In this document: positions 19,410 through 30,737 of the stretch, one piece after another | Layout: each line of letters begins with the position of its first letter | How positions within the stretch are numbered: the first letter of the stretch is position 1 | Assembly (NCBI RefSeq): GCF_900111395.1 | Contig: NZ_FOHV01000005.1 | Coordinates: forward strand, 1 to 64,000 | Source of the DNA: Thorsellia anophelis DSM 18579 | GTDB lineage: Bacteria > Pseudomonadota > Gammaproteobacteria > Enterobacterales > Thorselliaceae | Reading direction: 5' to 3' | DNA: 64,000 nucleotides | Position numbers and translations under genes: made by a program | Notes under the pieces: model-generated | The model's input: the letters and a program-made list of their open reading frames with translations, nothing else | Databases searched by the model: none | What the model was told of the DNA's origin: nothing

Positions 19410-19732
19410 AGTTTATAACTAACTTGCATCGGTGGTTTCTTGTTGCTGATTCCTGCCCTTAATATATTGATGGTTTAAACAACATCCGCATTTCCTTCAA
19501 ATTGGCATTCAATGCATTTGAAATGATGCTTGTATTAAACGATTTTCTATCGATATATGAGAGAGCTGCAAGGACATGTTAGACTAGTATTTTTAGGTAG
19601 CACTGCGATTAAGTATCCGCCTTGCCAAGCCAAAGCTATATTGAACACTAAAGGTGAACAACCACAAAATTATTTCATTTTGGGATCTACTCACCGTTTG
19701 GCATGAGTTCAAATTTAAACGCTTTTTTTTAA
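19410..19732 (-). pseudogene. tnpB: TnpB remnant with the whole middle deleted
   Basis: On the minus strand the start reads KAFKFELMPNGEQ with a following CxRFVFN-like segment (VFNIALAW), the TnpB N-terminal domain. It then passes directly to PKNTSLTCPCSS and HFKCIECQFEGNADVV...INILRAG, the C-terminal zinc finger and RuvC-III region. Several frameshifts and stops are present, and about 250 residues including RuvC-I and RuvC-II are gone. The end resembles the QQETTDAS-type tail also seen in relic B. Confidence 0.75.
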
Positions 19733-19761
19733 TTTCCATCATGACATTATACTATTGGTAT

Positions 19762-20179
19762 ATGAATAATCAATTAGATATTAGGCACAATAGAAAACAG
19801 TATTTTTAACATGCACATTCACTTAGTGTAGATAACTAAATATTACAGCGGTGTGTTTACCCACCCGATAATTGAAGGTATAAAGCTAATATTCGCTAAA
19901 ATTTGTAAAAGCTTTGAAGCAAAATCAATCGAACTTGATGAAGCACATAACCAAATTTATCTGTTAAATAATTATCAGATAAAATGTCAATATCAAGCTT
20001 AGTTAATAGTTTGAAAGATATATCTAGTCGATATGGTTAAAAAATATTATATCTAACTGAAAAAGAAACTTTGGATAGGTCGTTTGTGATCGCCTTCTTA
20101 TTTTGCAGAACGTTGTGGTAAAGCACCAATATCTATTATCAATCAATATACAGAAGAACAAAGAACTCTTCAAAAATAA
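19762..20179 (+). pseudogene. tnpA: TnpA (Y1 transposase) remnant
   Basis: Starts MNNQLDIRHNRKQYF and ends SPSYFAERCGKAPISIINQY then TEEQRTLQK. The C-terminal helix with its catalytic tyrosine (INQY) is intact, but the HUH region reads EAHNQIYLL, the tryptophan before SPSYF is a TGA, and several frameshifts break the middle. It is a dead single-strand transposase gene. Confidence 0.8.
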
Positions 20180-20406
20180 CGACCACGTCATTACTCTTAT
20201 ATTTTTACCCTTAATGGCGGGGCTTTACAGCAAAATGGATAAGATGTCACCTTCCGATTTTACTTAGAAATTCATCTTTAAACAATAAACCTAATGTTTG
20301 ATAAGCATCTTATTTGATGAGTTTATATGTAAATTAAGGGTTTAAATTATGCTACATCATACGGTCATTTAATATTTGATGAAAATGCCCAATATTGAAT
20401 AATTTC

Positions 20407-20415
20407 ATGCTATAA
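20407..20415 (+). promoter_or_regulatory. Candidate extended -10 promoter of gyrB
   Basis: TGCTATAAT is an exact extended -10 element about 115 bp before the gyrB ATG. No good -35 hexamer lies 17 bases upstream, which is tolerated with an extended -10. Supercoiling-sensitive gyr promoters often depend on the -10 region, but that is not shown here. Confidence 0.45.
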
Positions 20416-20531
20416 TAGCGTGATAATTTTATTAAGTTCCCTTGATAAAAAAAGCCTTAATCAACTGTTTTACCTAAAAATGAGACTCTAATTTTAATAG
20501 GTATTAACGACACACTATGAGAGAAGATTGA

Positions 20532-22946
<2,415 letters not shown>

Positions 22947-22985
22947 AAAATAAACCAACTGTTTTAAAATAAAATATATTATTTA

Positions 22986-23014
22986 CCACTATCCTAAAAG
23001 ATAGTGGTTTTTTT
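22986..23014 (+). terminator. Rho-independent terminator after gyrB
   Basis: CCACTATC - CTAAAA - GATAGTGG is a perfect 8-bp stem with a six-base loop followed by TTTTTTTA, 40 bp after the gyrB stop. This is a standard intrinsic terminator. Confidence 0.9.
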
Positions 23015-23472
23015 ATTTACCACAATTGTCATTATGCTTAAAACTTAAGATTTCACCATAACCATTTCCATATCACTCTTAACGTTTTTGTAAGCAACAT
23101 TTCTTATTTTTCAGCAGCGCTTTATTACCCCCCTATAACACAATTGATTTAACTTGCAAAAAATCAACATTTAAGGGTTTAGGGTATAAAATTGATTTAA
23201 TTTTTATACCCTAAACGACTTGACTAAAACTAACAACCTTTCATGACTTGAAGTGGACTCATTACTGTCAAATATAACAGAGAATTTTTTGCCGAAGATG
23301 TATCGCCACATAGACTTTACACAATAGTTAAGTTACTATTCAAAGCCTTTAACCGACTAACTTTAAAATTAAGTTCTATTATAGAACGATTCAATTCGTT
23401 ACTTTATAAATAATAGTAAATTCAAATCTATTATATACGGGAATCTAGACCAAATCATAAAAGGGGATGCTA
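23015..23472. other. gyrB-deoR intergenic region with inverted repeats and a gene remnant
   Basis: Beyond the terminator this stretch holds a 15-bp inverted repeat (23177-23216, separate entry), a short open frame (about 23246-23411, reading SGLITVKYNREFFAEDVSPH then RLYTIVKLLFKAFNRLTLKL) that looks like the end of an old gene, and a perfect 15-base palindrome GTTCTATTATAGAAC at 23373-23387, about 85 bp before deoR, which might be an operator. I do not recognise the remnant. Confidence 0.4.
23177..23216. repeat. 15-bp perfect inverted repeat
   Basis: The arms GTTTAGGGTATAAAA and TTTTATACCCTAAAC are perfect complements around a 10-base AT-rich loop. It lies about 165 bp after the gyrB terminator. 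On the plus strand no T-run follows, so it is not an obvious terminator. It could be a bidirectional hairpin, a protein-binding palindrome or a repeat family member. Confidence 0.6.
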
Positions 23473-24255
23473 TTGGACATCAGACGTAAATATCGACTTG
23501 AAAAATTACTTGTGGCGTTACAAGGCCTAGAAAAACTTAGAATCAATGAAGCTGCATCCCTACTTAATGTATCGGAGATGACTATTCGCAGAGACATCAG
23601 CTCTGGGCAAAATAGTTTGAGGTTGTTAGGTGGATATATTGTAGCAAGTGCTTCATTGAATGGTATGAGCAATAACCGATATTTTATCACTGAACAACAA
23701 GAAAGAAATGTAGTCGAAAAGCAAAAAATTGGCATATTAGCTGCGAGTTTAGTGCAAAATAATGATACAATTTTCTTTGATTCAGGTACAACCATTCCTT
23801 TTATTATTCATGCAATTGATGACTCCATCAAGTTCACAGCCCTTTGTTATAGCATTCATGCTTTTTTAGCACTTAAGCAAAAAGCTAATTGCAGGGTGAT
23901 TCTTTGCGGTGGCGAATTTAAAGAGAGCTCACAAGTATTCATTCCTATAACCCAGCCAAATGAATTGACCAATATTTATTCAAACAAAGCTTTTATATCT
24001 GCTGCGGGAGTCTGTGCGGCGAAAGGCGTTACTACTTGGGTATTAGATGAAGTCAGCGTAAAACAGCTTGCAATTCAAAACAGTGAATATACTCTACTAG
24101 TTAGTGACAATGAAAAATTTGAAGTAGTACGCCCAGGATTATTTGCCAATTTAGAGGATTTTGATGAGCTCATCACAAATGATACTCCTCCTGAATCTAT
24201 AAATAATTTTATCCTACATTCAAATATAAAATTAACCTTACCGCTAACTGAATAA
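23473..24255 (+). CDS. deoR: DeoR, deoxyribonucleoside operon repressor
   Basis: I take the TTG at 23473 as start: AAGGGG lies six bases before it, and the protein then begins (M)DIRRKYRLEKLL like E. coli DeoR (METRREERI). An in-frame ATG at 23467 abuts the ribosome binding site. The N-terminal winged helix contains EAASLLNVSEMTIRRDIS; the effector domain has LLGGYIVAS, IFFDSGTTIPFIIHAIDDSI, FTALCYSIHAFLALK, CGGEF and SAAGV, all as in E. coli. It releases DNA on binding deoxyribose-5-phosphate. Its own target operators lie between it and deoB. Confidence 0.92.
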   Translation: MDIRRKYRLEKLLVALQGLEKLRINEAASLLNVSEMTIRRDISSGQNSLRLLGGYIVASASLNGMSNNRYFITEQQERNVVEKQKIGILAASLVQNNDTIFFDSGTTIPFIIHAIDDSIKFTALCYSIHAFLALKQKANCRVILCGGEFKESSQVFIPITQPNELTNIYSNKAFISAAGVCAAKGVTTWVLDEVSVKQLAIQNSEYTLLVSDNEKFEVVRPGLFANLEDFDELITNDTPPESINNFILHSNIKLTLPLTE

Positions 24256-24327
24256 TGTGCTCATTTCCATGAGCAATAAAAAACTGTTTATGGAAATATT
24301 CAAACCAACCAAAAATAACATCAAAAA

Positions 24328-24343
24328 AGTTATTTTTATAACA
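24328..24343. promoter_or_regulatory. Candidate DeoR operator O1
   Basis: AGTTATTTTTATAACA matches the second palindrome at 24418-24433 in 15 of 16 bases. The half-site GTTA/TAAC matches the E. coli DeoR operator TGTTAGAATTCTAACA in layout. Centres of the two sites are 90 bp apart, about 8.5 helical turns. Confidence 0.75.
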
Positions 24344-24417
24344 AATAAAATAAAACACATCTAAAAAGCAAGAATAAAAGCCAAAAAAACTTAAGAACCA
24401 CGCACCTCTATCATAGA

Positions 24418-24433
24418 TGTTATTTTTATAACA
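24418..24433. promoter_or_regulatory. Candidate DeoR operator O2 overlapping the deoB promoter region
   Basis: TGTTATTTTTATAACA has perfect TGTTAT/ATAACA half-sites around four T bases. It ends 30 bases before an extended -10-like TGGCATACT (24461-24469), so a bound repressor would cover the -35 region. The site shares the outer TGTTA/TAACA arms of the E. coli DeoR operator. Confidence 0.8.
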
Positions 24434-24549
24434 AAAAAATTAGCTTTTATGATTTCACTCTGGCATACTCAGTCCATCATTAAGTTAACAATACATACCA
24501 TTTAGATTGTCAATTCGAATAAAACTTTTTTATTTATTGAGGTATTAAA

Positions 24550-25785
24550 ATGAAACGTGTCATCATTATGCTCTTAGATTCTTTTGGTATAGGAGCGACA
24601 CCTGATGCTGATAAATTTGGCGATGCAGGTTCAAACACATTAGGCCACATAGCAGATTATTTTCATAGCCTCCATAAAAATAATGGTAGAAAAATGCCTT
24701 TAAACCTACCAAATTTGAATAAGCTTGGCTTGGGTATAGCTGCAAAAGGAGCTTCTGGCCGTTATCCTGTTGGTATGGATGATAACATTACCCCAATAGG
24801 AAGCTATGGTTATGCAAAAGAACTTTCATCGGGCAAAGACACGCCGTCAGGACATTGGGAAATTGCGGGAGTACCTGTACTATTTGATTGGGGATATTTT
24901 GCTGAAAAACAAAACAGCTTTCCAGAACCATTACTTAATGAAATAGTCCAAAAAGCGGGTCTATTAGGTTACCTAGGAAATTGCCATGCATCAGGAACAT
25001 CAATTTTAGAAGAGTTAGGTTCAGAGCATATTCAGACAGGGAAGCCAATTTTTTACACATCTGCAGACTCAGTCTTTCAAATTGCCTGCCATGAAAAATA
25101 TTATGGTCTTGAAAAACTATACGAACTTTGTGAAATTGTTCGCACTATACTAAATGAAGGGAACTATAACATTGGCCGAGTTATAGCTAGGCCATTTATA
25201 GGTGAAGCAGGTAATTACACAAGAACAGGCAATCGTAAAGACTTAGCTGTACCACCACCTTCAATGTCTGTTCTTGAAAAACTGGTAACAGAGAAAAATG
25301 GGCAAGTAGTTTCAATTGGCAAAATTGCCGATATTTATGCTAATATAGGGATTACTAAAAAGGTCAAAGCAAACGGCTTAGATCCTCTTTTTGATGCAAC
25401 CCTTCAAGAACTAGAACAAACTCAAGGCCCAAATAGTATCATCTTTACTAACCTTGTTGATTTTGATTCAATTTATGGACATCGCAGAGATATTTTGGGT
25501 TATGGTGAGGCATTAGAATGGTTTGACCGGAGACTACCAGAATTATTAAACCAGTTGCAAAAAGATGATTTATTGATCATCACTGCCGATCATGGATGCG
25601 ATCCATCATGGCCTGGAACAGATCATACGCGAGAACATATCCCTGTTCTGCTATACAGCCCTTCTCTTCCATCTAAAAATTTAGGGGCTAGAGAATCTTT
25701 TGCAGACATTGGACAAACAATCGCTCAAATTTTCAAACTGTCACCGATGATATATGGTAAATCATTACTGACACCCACACCATAA
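24550..25785 (+). CDS. deoB: Phosphopentomutase DeoB
   Basis: A 411-residue alkaline-phosphatase-superfamily mutase interconverting ribose/deoxyribose 1- and 5-phosphates. [19 protein letters not shown] starts it with the first metal aspartate; [13 protein letters not shown] contains the phosphorylated threonine; [21 protein letters not shown] carries the remaining ligands. GAGG lies eight bases before the ATG. It follows deoR on the same strand with two DeoR-type operators between. deoA, deoC and deoD are not present here, so the operon is reduced or split compared with E. coli. Confidence 0.95.
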   Translation: MKRVIIMLLDSFGIGATPDADKFGDAGSNTLGHIADYFHSLHKNNGRKMPLNLPNLNKLGLGIAAKGASGRYPVGMDDNITPIGSYGYAKELSSGKDTPSGHWEIAGVPVLFDWGYFAEKQNSFPEPLLNEIVQKAGLLGYLGNCHASGTSILEELGSEHIQTGKPIFYTSADSVFQIACHEKYYGLEKLYELCEIVRTILNEGNYNIGRVIARPFIGEAGNYTRTGNRKDLAVPPPSMSVLEKLVTEKNGQVVSIGKIADIYANIGITKKVKANGLDPLFDATLQELEQTQGPNSIIFTNLVDFDSIYGHRRDILGYGEALEWFDRRLPELLNQLQKDDLLIITADHGCDPSWPGTDHTREHIPVLLYSPSLPSKNLGARESFADIGQTIAQIFKLSPMIYGKSLLTPTP

Positions 25786-25829
25786 ATAACATATTAAGTA
25801 TCAAATTATTAGACAGCAAACTCAGTAGT

Positions 25830-25872
25830 AAAATAAAATAGTGTACTAATACTTAGTACACTATTTTATTTT
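25830..25872. terminator. Bidirectional terminator after deoB
   Basis: A 20-bp perfect stem (25830-25849 with 25853-25872) and a 3-base loop, with A-rich and T-rich flanks so that it could end transcripts from either side. It lies 45 bp past the deoB stop and ends shortly before the PACE gene's start. Confidence 0.85.
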
Positions 25873-25910
25873 CTATGCAATTGCTGTCTAATTACTCTGC
25901 TAGAGGACTT

Positions 25911-26411
25911 ATGCAAAACAAAACATCAGAAAAAGCGTCAACACAGATAAATAACATCGATGATGTTTTTATACCACCAAATAAAACAAAAAAAGAAAGA
26001 TTATTGCATGCAATTTTGTTTGAGGTAATCGCTTTAATTTTGTGCGCCCCTGCTTTAGCATGGATAATGAATAAGCCTCTTGTTACTTCAGCAAGCTTAA
26101 CTGTAATGAATGCAGGTTGTGCTATGCTCATGAATATTATTTTTAATATTATATTTGATCATTTTGAGAAAAAAATAGGGTTTACACGCAATGTAAAAAT
26201 ACGCATTATGCACGCTTGTTTATTTGAAATCAGTCTATTAATGCTTATCGTTCCATTAGGCGCTATGTTATTAGGAATATCGTTGTATGCTTCTTTTGCA
26301 ATGAATGTTGGTCTGATTTTTTTCTTTTTGCCCTATACATACATATATAACTTAATTTTTGACACTATGCGGTATAAATTCTTTTATAAAAAATGGCAAA
26401 ATAAACAATAA
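25911..26411 (+). CDS. PACE family efflux transporter (chlorhexidine-type, AceI-like)
   Basis: 166 residues from the ATG at 25911, chosen because GAGG sits seven bases upstream; an upstream ATG at 25875 lies next to the terminator. Four hydrophobic segments form two repeats of the bacterial transmembrane pair domain: LLHAILFEVIALILCAP, SASLTVMNAGCAMLMNIIFN, MHACLFEISLLMLIVPLGAM and SFAMNVGLIFFFLPYTYIYN. Each first helix keeps the key glutamate (LFE) needed for proton-coupled export in AceI. Inner membrane; substrates are likely cationic biocides or polyamines. The ~40-residue polar N-terminus is longer than in AceI. No regulator gene adjoins it. Confidence 0.85.
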   Translation: MQNKTSEKASTQINNIDDVFIPPNKTKKERLLHAILFEVIALILCAPALAWIMNKPLVTSASLTVMNAGCAMLMNIIFNIIFDHFEKKIGFTRNVKIRIMHACLFEISLLMLIVPLGAMLLGISLYASFAMNVGLIFFFLPYTYIYNLIFDTMRYKFFYKKWQNKQ

Positions 26412-26586
26412 TGCGGGCATTAAATCTCATGGAGCCATAGTCATACTTTTAAAACATTTAGAAATAATTTTAAACTACCAATTCAAAATTAGTAAAAATA
26501 AAATGCACTTAACTATTTTAATCCTAAAAATAAAGTGCTAAAACTGAAACAAATAGCACTTTATTTGAAACATATTTGTGTTTTAA

Positions 26587-26617
26587 TTGATAACCTTTTA
26601 AAAAAATATGTTATACT
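26587..26617 (+). promoter_or_regulatory. Candidate sigma-70 promoter of the lipoprotein pair
   Basis: TTGATA at 26587-26592 and TTATAC/TATACT at 26611-26617 are close to consensus with an 18-19 base spacer. The start would lie about 70 bp before the first lipoprotein ATG. Confidence 0.5.
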
Positions 26618-26693
26618 TTTAGGCAAAATATTAAACAATAGACTCGTTTTAATTATATTAATGCATTACAATTTCAAAGGATAATGAGTTAAC

Positions 26694-27899
26694 ATGCAAA
26701 CCTCTGTCGCACGCAGCAAGCTTGCTCTTAATACAATATTATTACTATCGATTTTCTCCAGTTTGTTTTTAACTGGATGCAGTACTAGAGTGAGTAATCA
26801 ACCTACCAGTTTTTGTGAGCATGTTGATCCTAATAGTAAATATTATTCTCCTAACTCACTTACACTTGAACAACTCAATACATGTCGTATGCAAGCAGAA
26901 AAAATTCTTGCTATCCAGTCTATGCAAATTCAAATTCATAGACAAAGGGATGAAGTAATCACTGCTGCAAATATCAATTCGCCTTCTGATACTGAGATAA
27001 GTAAAGCTCTTAATTCATTATCTTCAGAAACCACACAACAAAATAGTAATGCGAATGCTTCAAGTGCAAACGTTACGTCTAGCAATCAAAAAAGAGCCGC
27101 AGGCCAAACACAAGCTGAAAGAAAACGCGCTGCCAATCAAAGCACTACTCGCATTATAGCTCAGCAAACGCCTACATCTTCTAGTGAATCGATACAACAA
27201 CGCTACTTAAATGCTGCAAGTGCAACCCCTGCTCCTTCAAATAATACGCAAAACAGAGCATCCAGTGTTCCTTCCGCATCAAAAAGCCAATATGATGCCG
27301 AACAAGCAGCGCGTGTTGCAAAACAGATAGATTCATTATTACAATCAGAAACCACACAAGCAGCACTTAACCAACCAAAAGCGTTACTTCCTGGTGAAGA
27401 AACCACTAAAGTTGATCTAATAGCTCAAATCAGCAACAGAAATACAAAAATAGCTGAACCTATCAATAAAACTGAAACAAATGAACCTAAAGCTATTGTA
27501 GCTTCTCAAGTAGACAATAAAGTACAAACTCCAACGCAGTCAATTACAAATGAAGCTAACCCTTCTACGACTCAAACTAGTACTACGCAATTGAATACAC
27601 CTAGCCAAAACACTGGAAAATTATCCACTGACTATACATCATCACCTAACGTGTCTAGTACTGAGTCTTTAAATTCAACTAGCAATACTAATCCTGTTGC
27701 TGAAATTGTAAGGCCAACTGACACAACCAATATAAATCCAGTGAATGCGATACAAAACAAAGGTCAAATGGATTATTATGATCCAACACCTCTCCCTGCC
27801 TTGCATGATACAACTGGCAGTCAGTCATCAACCAAAAGTGCTGTTAACCAACCGGATCCTTTAGCTCATCTACAGCAAAAACGAACAGAGAACAAATAA
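26694..27899 (+). CDS. Lipoprotein with C-x22-C domain and low-complexity tail (paralogue 1)
   Basis: A 401-residue protein. LLSIFSSLFLTGC is a signal peptide with lipobox ending at Cys29. The next ~50 residues contain CEHVDPNSKYYSPNSLTLEQ and NTCRMQAEKILAIQSMQIQI, shared with the following gene, including two cysteines 23 positions apart. From about residue 95 on the protein is rich in Ser, Thr, Asn, Gln and Ala (AAGQTQAERKRAANQS), probably an extended envelope-spanning tail, ending with YYDPTPLPALHDTTG. Family unknown. The serine after the lipid cysteine predicts outer-membrane sorting. Co-transcribed with the next gene, three bases away. Confidence 0.85.
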   Translation: MQTSVARSKLALNTILLLSIFSSLFLTGCSTRVSNQPTSFCEHVDPNSKYYSPNSLTLEQLNTCRMQAEKILAIQSMQIQIHRQRDEVITAANINSPSDTEISKALNSLSSETTQQNSNANASSANVTSSNQKRAAGQTQAERKRAANQSTTRIIAQQTPTSSSESIQQRYLNAASATPAPSNNTQNRASSVPSASKSQYDAEQAARVAKQIDSLLQSETTQAALNQPKALLPGEETTKVDLIAQISNRNTKIAEPINKTETNEPKAIVASQVDNKVQTPTQSITNEANPSTTQTSTTQLNTPSQNTGKLSTDYTSSPNVSSTESLNSTSNTNPVAEIVRPTDTTNINPVNAIQNKGQMDYYDPTPLPALHDTTGSQSSTKSAVNQPDPLAHLQQKRTENK

Positions 27900-27902
27900 T
27901 TT

Positions 27903-28955
27903 ATGAAATCATGGGGAAGAATTTCGACACACAACCTTAACAAGCTTGTTTATTACTGGAATTTGATTTTTCATAGTAAAAAATCTTTTAAAACATTATG
28001 GCTTTGCATAAAAGCTCCCCTAATTTTATCGATTACATTTCTTTTTGGTTGTAACACTAGTAAAGCGCAAGAATCTGGTGATTATTGCATCTATGCTGAT
28101 ACAACTAGCAAATATTACAACCCTAATAAATTAACAAAGAATCAGTTAGAAGAGTGTGAAATACGAATAAAAAAAATACTTGAAATTCAAGAAATTCAAA
28201 CCAAAATACAAAAAACAAGACCGCTTGAGTCAAATACACAAACTACAGATTCATCTATTAAGACAAATCTAAACGTTAATAATCAACCTTTATTTGATAT
28301 TCAAGAGCCTACGAAGGCTATTTTAAGCACTAATAAAAAGATATCTCAAACAAGCGTTCGGACGGTAAAAGAAAGCGTTAAGCCGATTTATCACACAGAT
28401 GCCGGAGCGTCAGTCAACAGCGGCAACCAAACAATGATCATTGTTTCTAAAGCTGGTGATCATTCAGATTCAATTATGCAAAATGTGACAACTAACACAA
28501 ACCAAATGACATTAGCTCAAAATACCAAGCCCGCAACATTAGAGCAAAATACTAAACGTCAATATACTAATCCTGCAGAAACTGATGGACTTACGACTTT
28601 ACTTAATCACCAGGCAAACTCTAAAGCGCCAGCTAGCCAAGAAGTACCTTCAATTAAGCTAGCCCTTTCAGATGCAAAAGCCGTTTCAACATCGCCTATA
28701 AATTCAGCCACTCAAGCTATTGATACTTATGAACAGAAAAATGTCGTCACTAATATTCAAGAATCAGAAACGCTTCTTCTAATGCAACAAATTAAACAAA
28801 ATAAATTACCTAATAGCACTGCAACTGCATCTAAAAGTACCACAAAAGCGCAAGGAAATACTCAAAGTACTACTAATGCTAATGATTCTTCAACTGAACC
28901 ACTAAATAGTGATGCACAACCAATTCCAACATTTGAACCATTGCCTACTTTTTAA
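27903..28955 (+). CDS. Lipoprotein with C-x22-C domain and low-complexity tail (paralogue 2)
   Basis: A 350-residue protein whose lipobox ITFLFGC ends at Cys50; the n-region is unusually long (about 38 residues), so a later start is possible, though no better ATG is evident. The domain CIYADTTSKYYNPNKLTKNQ, ECEIRIKKILEIQEIQTKI repeats the first gene's pattern SKYY-PN-LT--QL--C---KIL-IQ--Q, with the same cysteine spacing. The tail is again Ser/Thr/Asn/Gln-rich and ends PIPTFEPLPTF. A tandem duplication is the simplest origin; the tails have diverged almost completely. Confidence 0.82.
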   Translation: MKSWGRISTHNLNKLVYYWNLIFHSKKSFKTLWLCIKAPLILSITFLFGCNTSKAQESGDYCIYADTTSKYYNPNKLTKNQLEECEIRIKKILEIQEIQTKIQKTRPLESNTQTTDSSIKTNLNVNNQPLFDIQEPTKAILSTNKKISQTSVRTVKESVKPIYHTDAGASVNSGNQTMIIVSKAGDHSDSIMQNVTTNTNQMTLAQNTKPATLEQNTKRQYTNPAETDGLTTLLNHQANSKAPASQEVPSIKLALSDAKAVSTSPINSATQAIDTYEQKNVVTNIQESETLLLMQQIKQNKLPNSTATASKSTTKAQGNTQSTTNANDSSTEPLNSDAQPIPTFEPLPTF

Positions 28956-29186
28956 CTGATATTTTGATAGCTAATATAGTGACTATGAAAGTTTCTAGCT
29001 GAATTAGCATTATTTTAGCTTAAATTTACATTTAAAGACTGAATCTCAAGTGGTTGTTTTTAAATAAATATAAAAAAAACAATCTCTAAACCAGCTAAAT
29101 TTCAAAAAATATTTTTGATTTGATGCTGTTTTGCACTTTCCTAATTCTATAAAAATGCGTAATATACGCGCCCTTGAACAGACTTA

Positions 29187-30167
29187 ATGGTTACTTTTCA
29201 ATCAATGCAAATCGGTCAATTTAAATTAAATAATAGGCTAATCGCTGCTCCCATGGCTGGGATATCAGACAAGCCATTTAGGCAATTATGCCTTGAAAAT
29301 GGTGCAGCCTTAGCTGTATCTGAAATGTTATCATCCAACCCAGACGTATGGAAAACACCTAAGTCTAAACATAGGTTGATACATGATGATTGCGGAATAA
29401 AATCCGTACAAATTGCAGGTTCAGATCCGACAGAAATGGCTCTTGCTGCACGTGTGAATGTGGATTCTGGAGCAGAAATTATTGACATTAATATGGGGTG
29501 TCCTGCAAAAAAAGTGAATAAAAAGCTAGCAGGATCGGCATTATTGCAACATCCTAAATTAGTTGAATCGATTTTAACGGAAGTTGTAAATGCAGTAGAA
29601 GTGCCGGTCACTTTAAAAATACGTACTGGATGGGATAAGGATAATCGCAACTGCCTTGAGATTGCAAAGATTGCGGAAGCCTGCGGGATAAAAGCATTAA
29701 GCATACACGGGAGAACTAAAGCCTGTTTATTTAATGGTGAAGCTGAATACGACAGCATTCGACTTGTAAAAGAATCTGTCTCAATTCCGATTATAGCTAA
29801 TGGTGATATTATTAATCCGATTAAAGCAAAAGCAGTATTAGATTTAACAGGTGCTGATGCCATCATGATCGGTAGAGCAGCACAAGGTAAACCTTGGATT
29901 TTCCAAGAGATACAACATTATCTGGATACAGGTGAACTATTACCAAAGAAAACACTAAGTGAGATTCGTTCCTTTGTTCTTCCTCATATTGAAGCTATTC
30001 ATTCATTTTATGGCGAAGAAAAAGGGTACCGTATAGCACGAAAACATGTTGCTTGGTATTTAGCTGACTACACACCTGATGACCAGTTTAGGCGTTCTTT
30101 TAATGCACTTGAAACGGCGTCAGCTCAATTAGAGGCATTAGAAGTTTTTTTTGAAAATCATTATTAA
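29187..30167 (+). CDS. dusB: tRNA-dihydrouridine synthase B
   Basis: A 326-residue TIM-barrel flavoenzyme reducing uridine 17 of t[15 protein letters not shown] at the N-terminus, [20 protein letters not shown] with the catalytic cysteine, [10 protein letters not shown] and [16 protein letters not shown] are DusB signatures. E. coli DusB has 321 residues. It is followed 21 bp later by fis, the conserved dusB-fis operon of enteric-type gammaproteobacteria. Confidence 0.96.
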   Translation: MVTFQSMQIGQFKLNNRLIAAPMAGISDKPFRQLCLENGAALAVSEMLSSNPDVWKTPKSKHRLIHDDCGIKSVQIAGSDPTEMALAARVNVDSGAEIIDINMGCPAKKVNKKLAGSALLQHPKLVESILTEVVNAVEVPVTLKIRTGWDKDNRNCLEIAKIAEACGIKALSIHGRTKACLFNGEAEYDSIRLVKESVSIPIIANGDIINPIKAKAVLDLTGADAIMIGRAAQGKPWIFQEIQHYLDTGELLPKKTLSEIRSFVLPHIEAIHSFYGEEKGYRIARKHVAWYLADYTPDDQFRRSFNALETASAQLEALEVFFENHY

Positions 30168-30188
30168 CATATAAGAGTTATAACTATC

Positions 30189-30485
30189 ATGTTTGAACAA
30201 CCAGCAACTACAAATGTACTAACTGTCCCAACACTTAATTCACAAGATCAAGTCACGCAAAAACCATTGCGTGATTCTGTTAAAATAGCGATTAAGAACT
30301 ACCTCGCCCAGTTAAATGGTCAAGATGTTGAGGATGTGTATGAGTTAGTTTTATCAGAAGTCGAACGTCCTCTTCTTGATATGGTGATGCAATATACACG
30401 TGGTAACCAAACTCGCGCAGCAAATATGATGGGCATAAACCGTGGGACATTGCGTAAAAAACTTAAAAAGTATGGAATGAACTAA
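30189..30485 (+). CDS. fis: DNA-binding protein Fis
   Basis: 98 residues, exactly the E. coli length. The C-terminal helix-turn-helix ([20 protein letters not shown]) is nearly identical to E. coli; the N-terminal beta-hairpin that contacts Hin recombinase is present. It bends DNA, shapes the nucleoid and activates rRNA promoters. The second gene of the dusB-fis operon. A hairpin (CAGGTTTGTCAATTA with TAATTGATAAACCTG) lies just after the stop. Confidence 0.97.
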   Translation: MFEQPATTNVLTVPTLNSQDQVTQKPLRDSVKIAIKNYLAQLNGQDVEDVYELVLSEVERPLLDMVMQYTRGNQTRAANMMGINRGTLRKKLKKYGMN

Positions 30486-30689
30486 ATCATATCCGAAAAC
30501 CAGGTTTGTCAATTAAACCATAATTGATAAACCTGAAACTTCCAATCTATCTACTTTGCCTCCCCCATTTTCATCAAACTTAACTTAATACAATACAATA
30601 AATTTTATATTTTGATTGGATACAGCAGTTCAAATAAAGTATGCTATTGTTCAATTAGGGAAGGGTTTATTAATAAAAAAGATTAATGA

Positions 30690-30719
30690 ATATGGCTTAG
30701 AAATACCTCTAAGCCATAT
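30690..30719 (-). terminator. Terminator-like hairpin after rpoH
   Basis: ATATGGCTTAGA and TCTAAGCCATAT form a perfect 12-bp stem with a six-base loop, 18 bp past the rpoH stop. In the rpoH direction a T-rich segment follows after about ten bases. It separates rpoH from convergent fis. Confidence 0.75.
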
Positions 30720-30737
30720 AAAGTAGGTTAACTAAAT

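Larger units (their letters stand above)
19370..20220. mobile_element. Decayed IS200/IS605-family element (relic A)
   Basis: A divergent pair of transposon gene remnants fills the pepB-gyrB gap: tnpB on the minus strand and tnpA on the plus strand, both decayed. The left boundary (19374-19415) reads on the minus strand as CAGTAATAATCCACTTCGTT followed by TAGGATTCGGAG, like the right-end hairpin of IS605/IS1341 elements. It is related to relic B at 41171-41491, with similar TnpB and TnpA ends. The exact ends are estimates. Confidence 0.75.

Noticed and set aside
23265-23280. CTGT-N8-ACAG, a LexA-box-like sequence before deoR
   Set aside because: It lies within a gene remnant more than 190 bp from deoR, has no SOS-type gene next to it, and the inner bases are not the usual alternating AT; probably chance.
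24328-24433. Repeated palindromes considered as a CRISPR-like or phase-variation repeat
   Set aside because: Only two copies with unrelated spacing sequence; their location between deoR and deoB explains them as operators.
29216-29866. 216-codon open frame opposite dusB
   Set aside because: It is antisense to the well supported dusB gene and follows that gene's codon pattern; a shadow.
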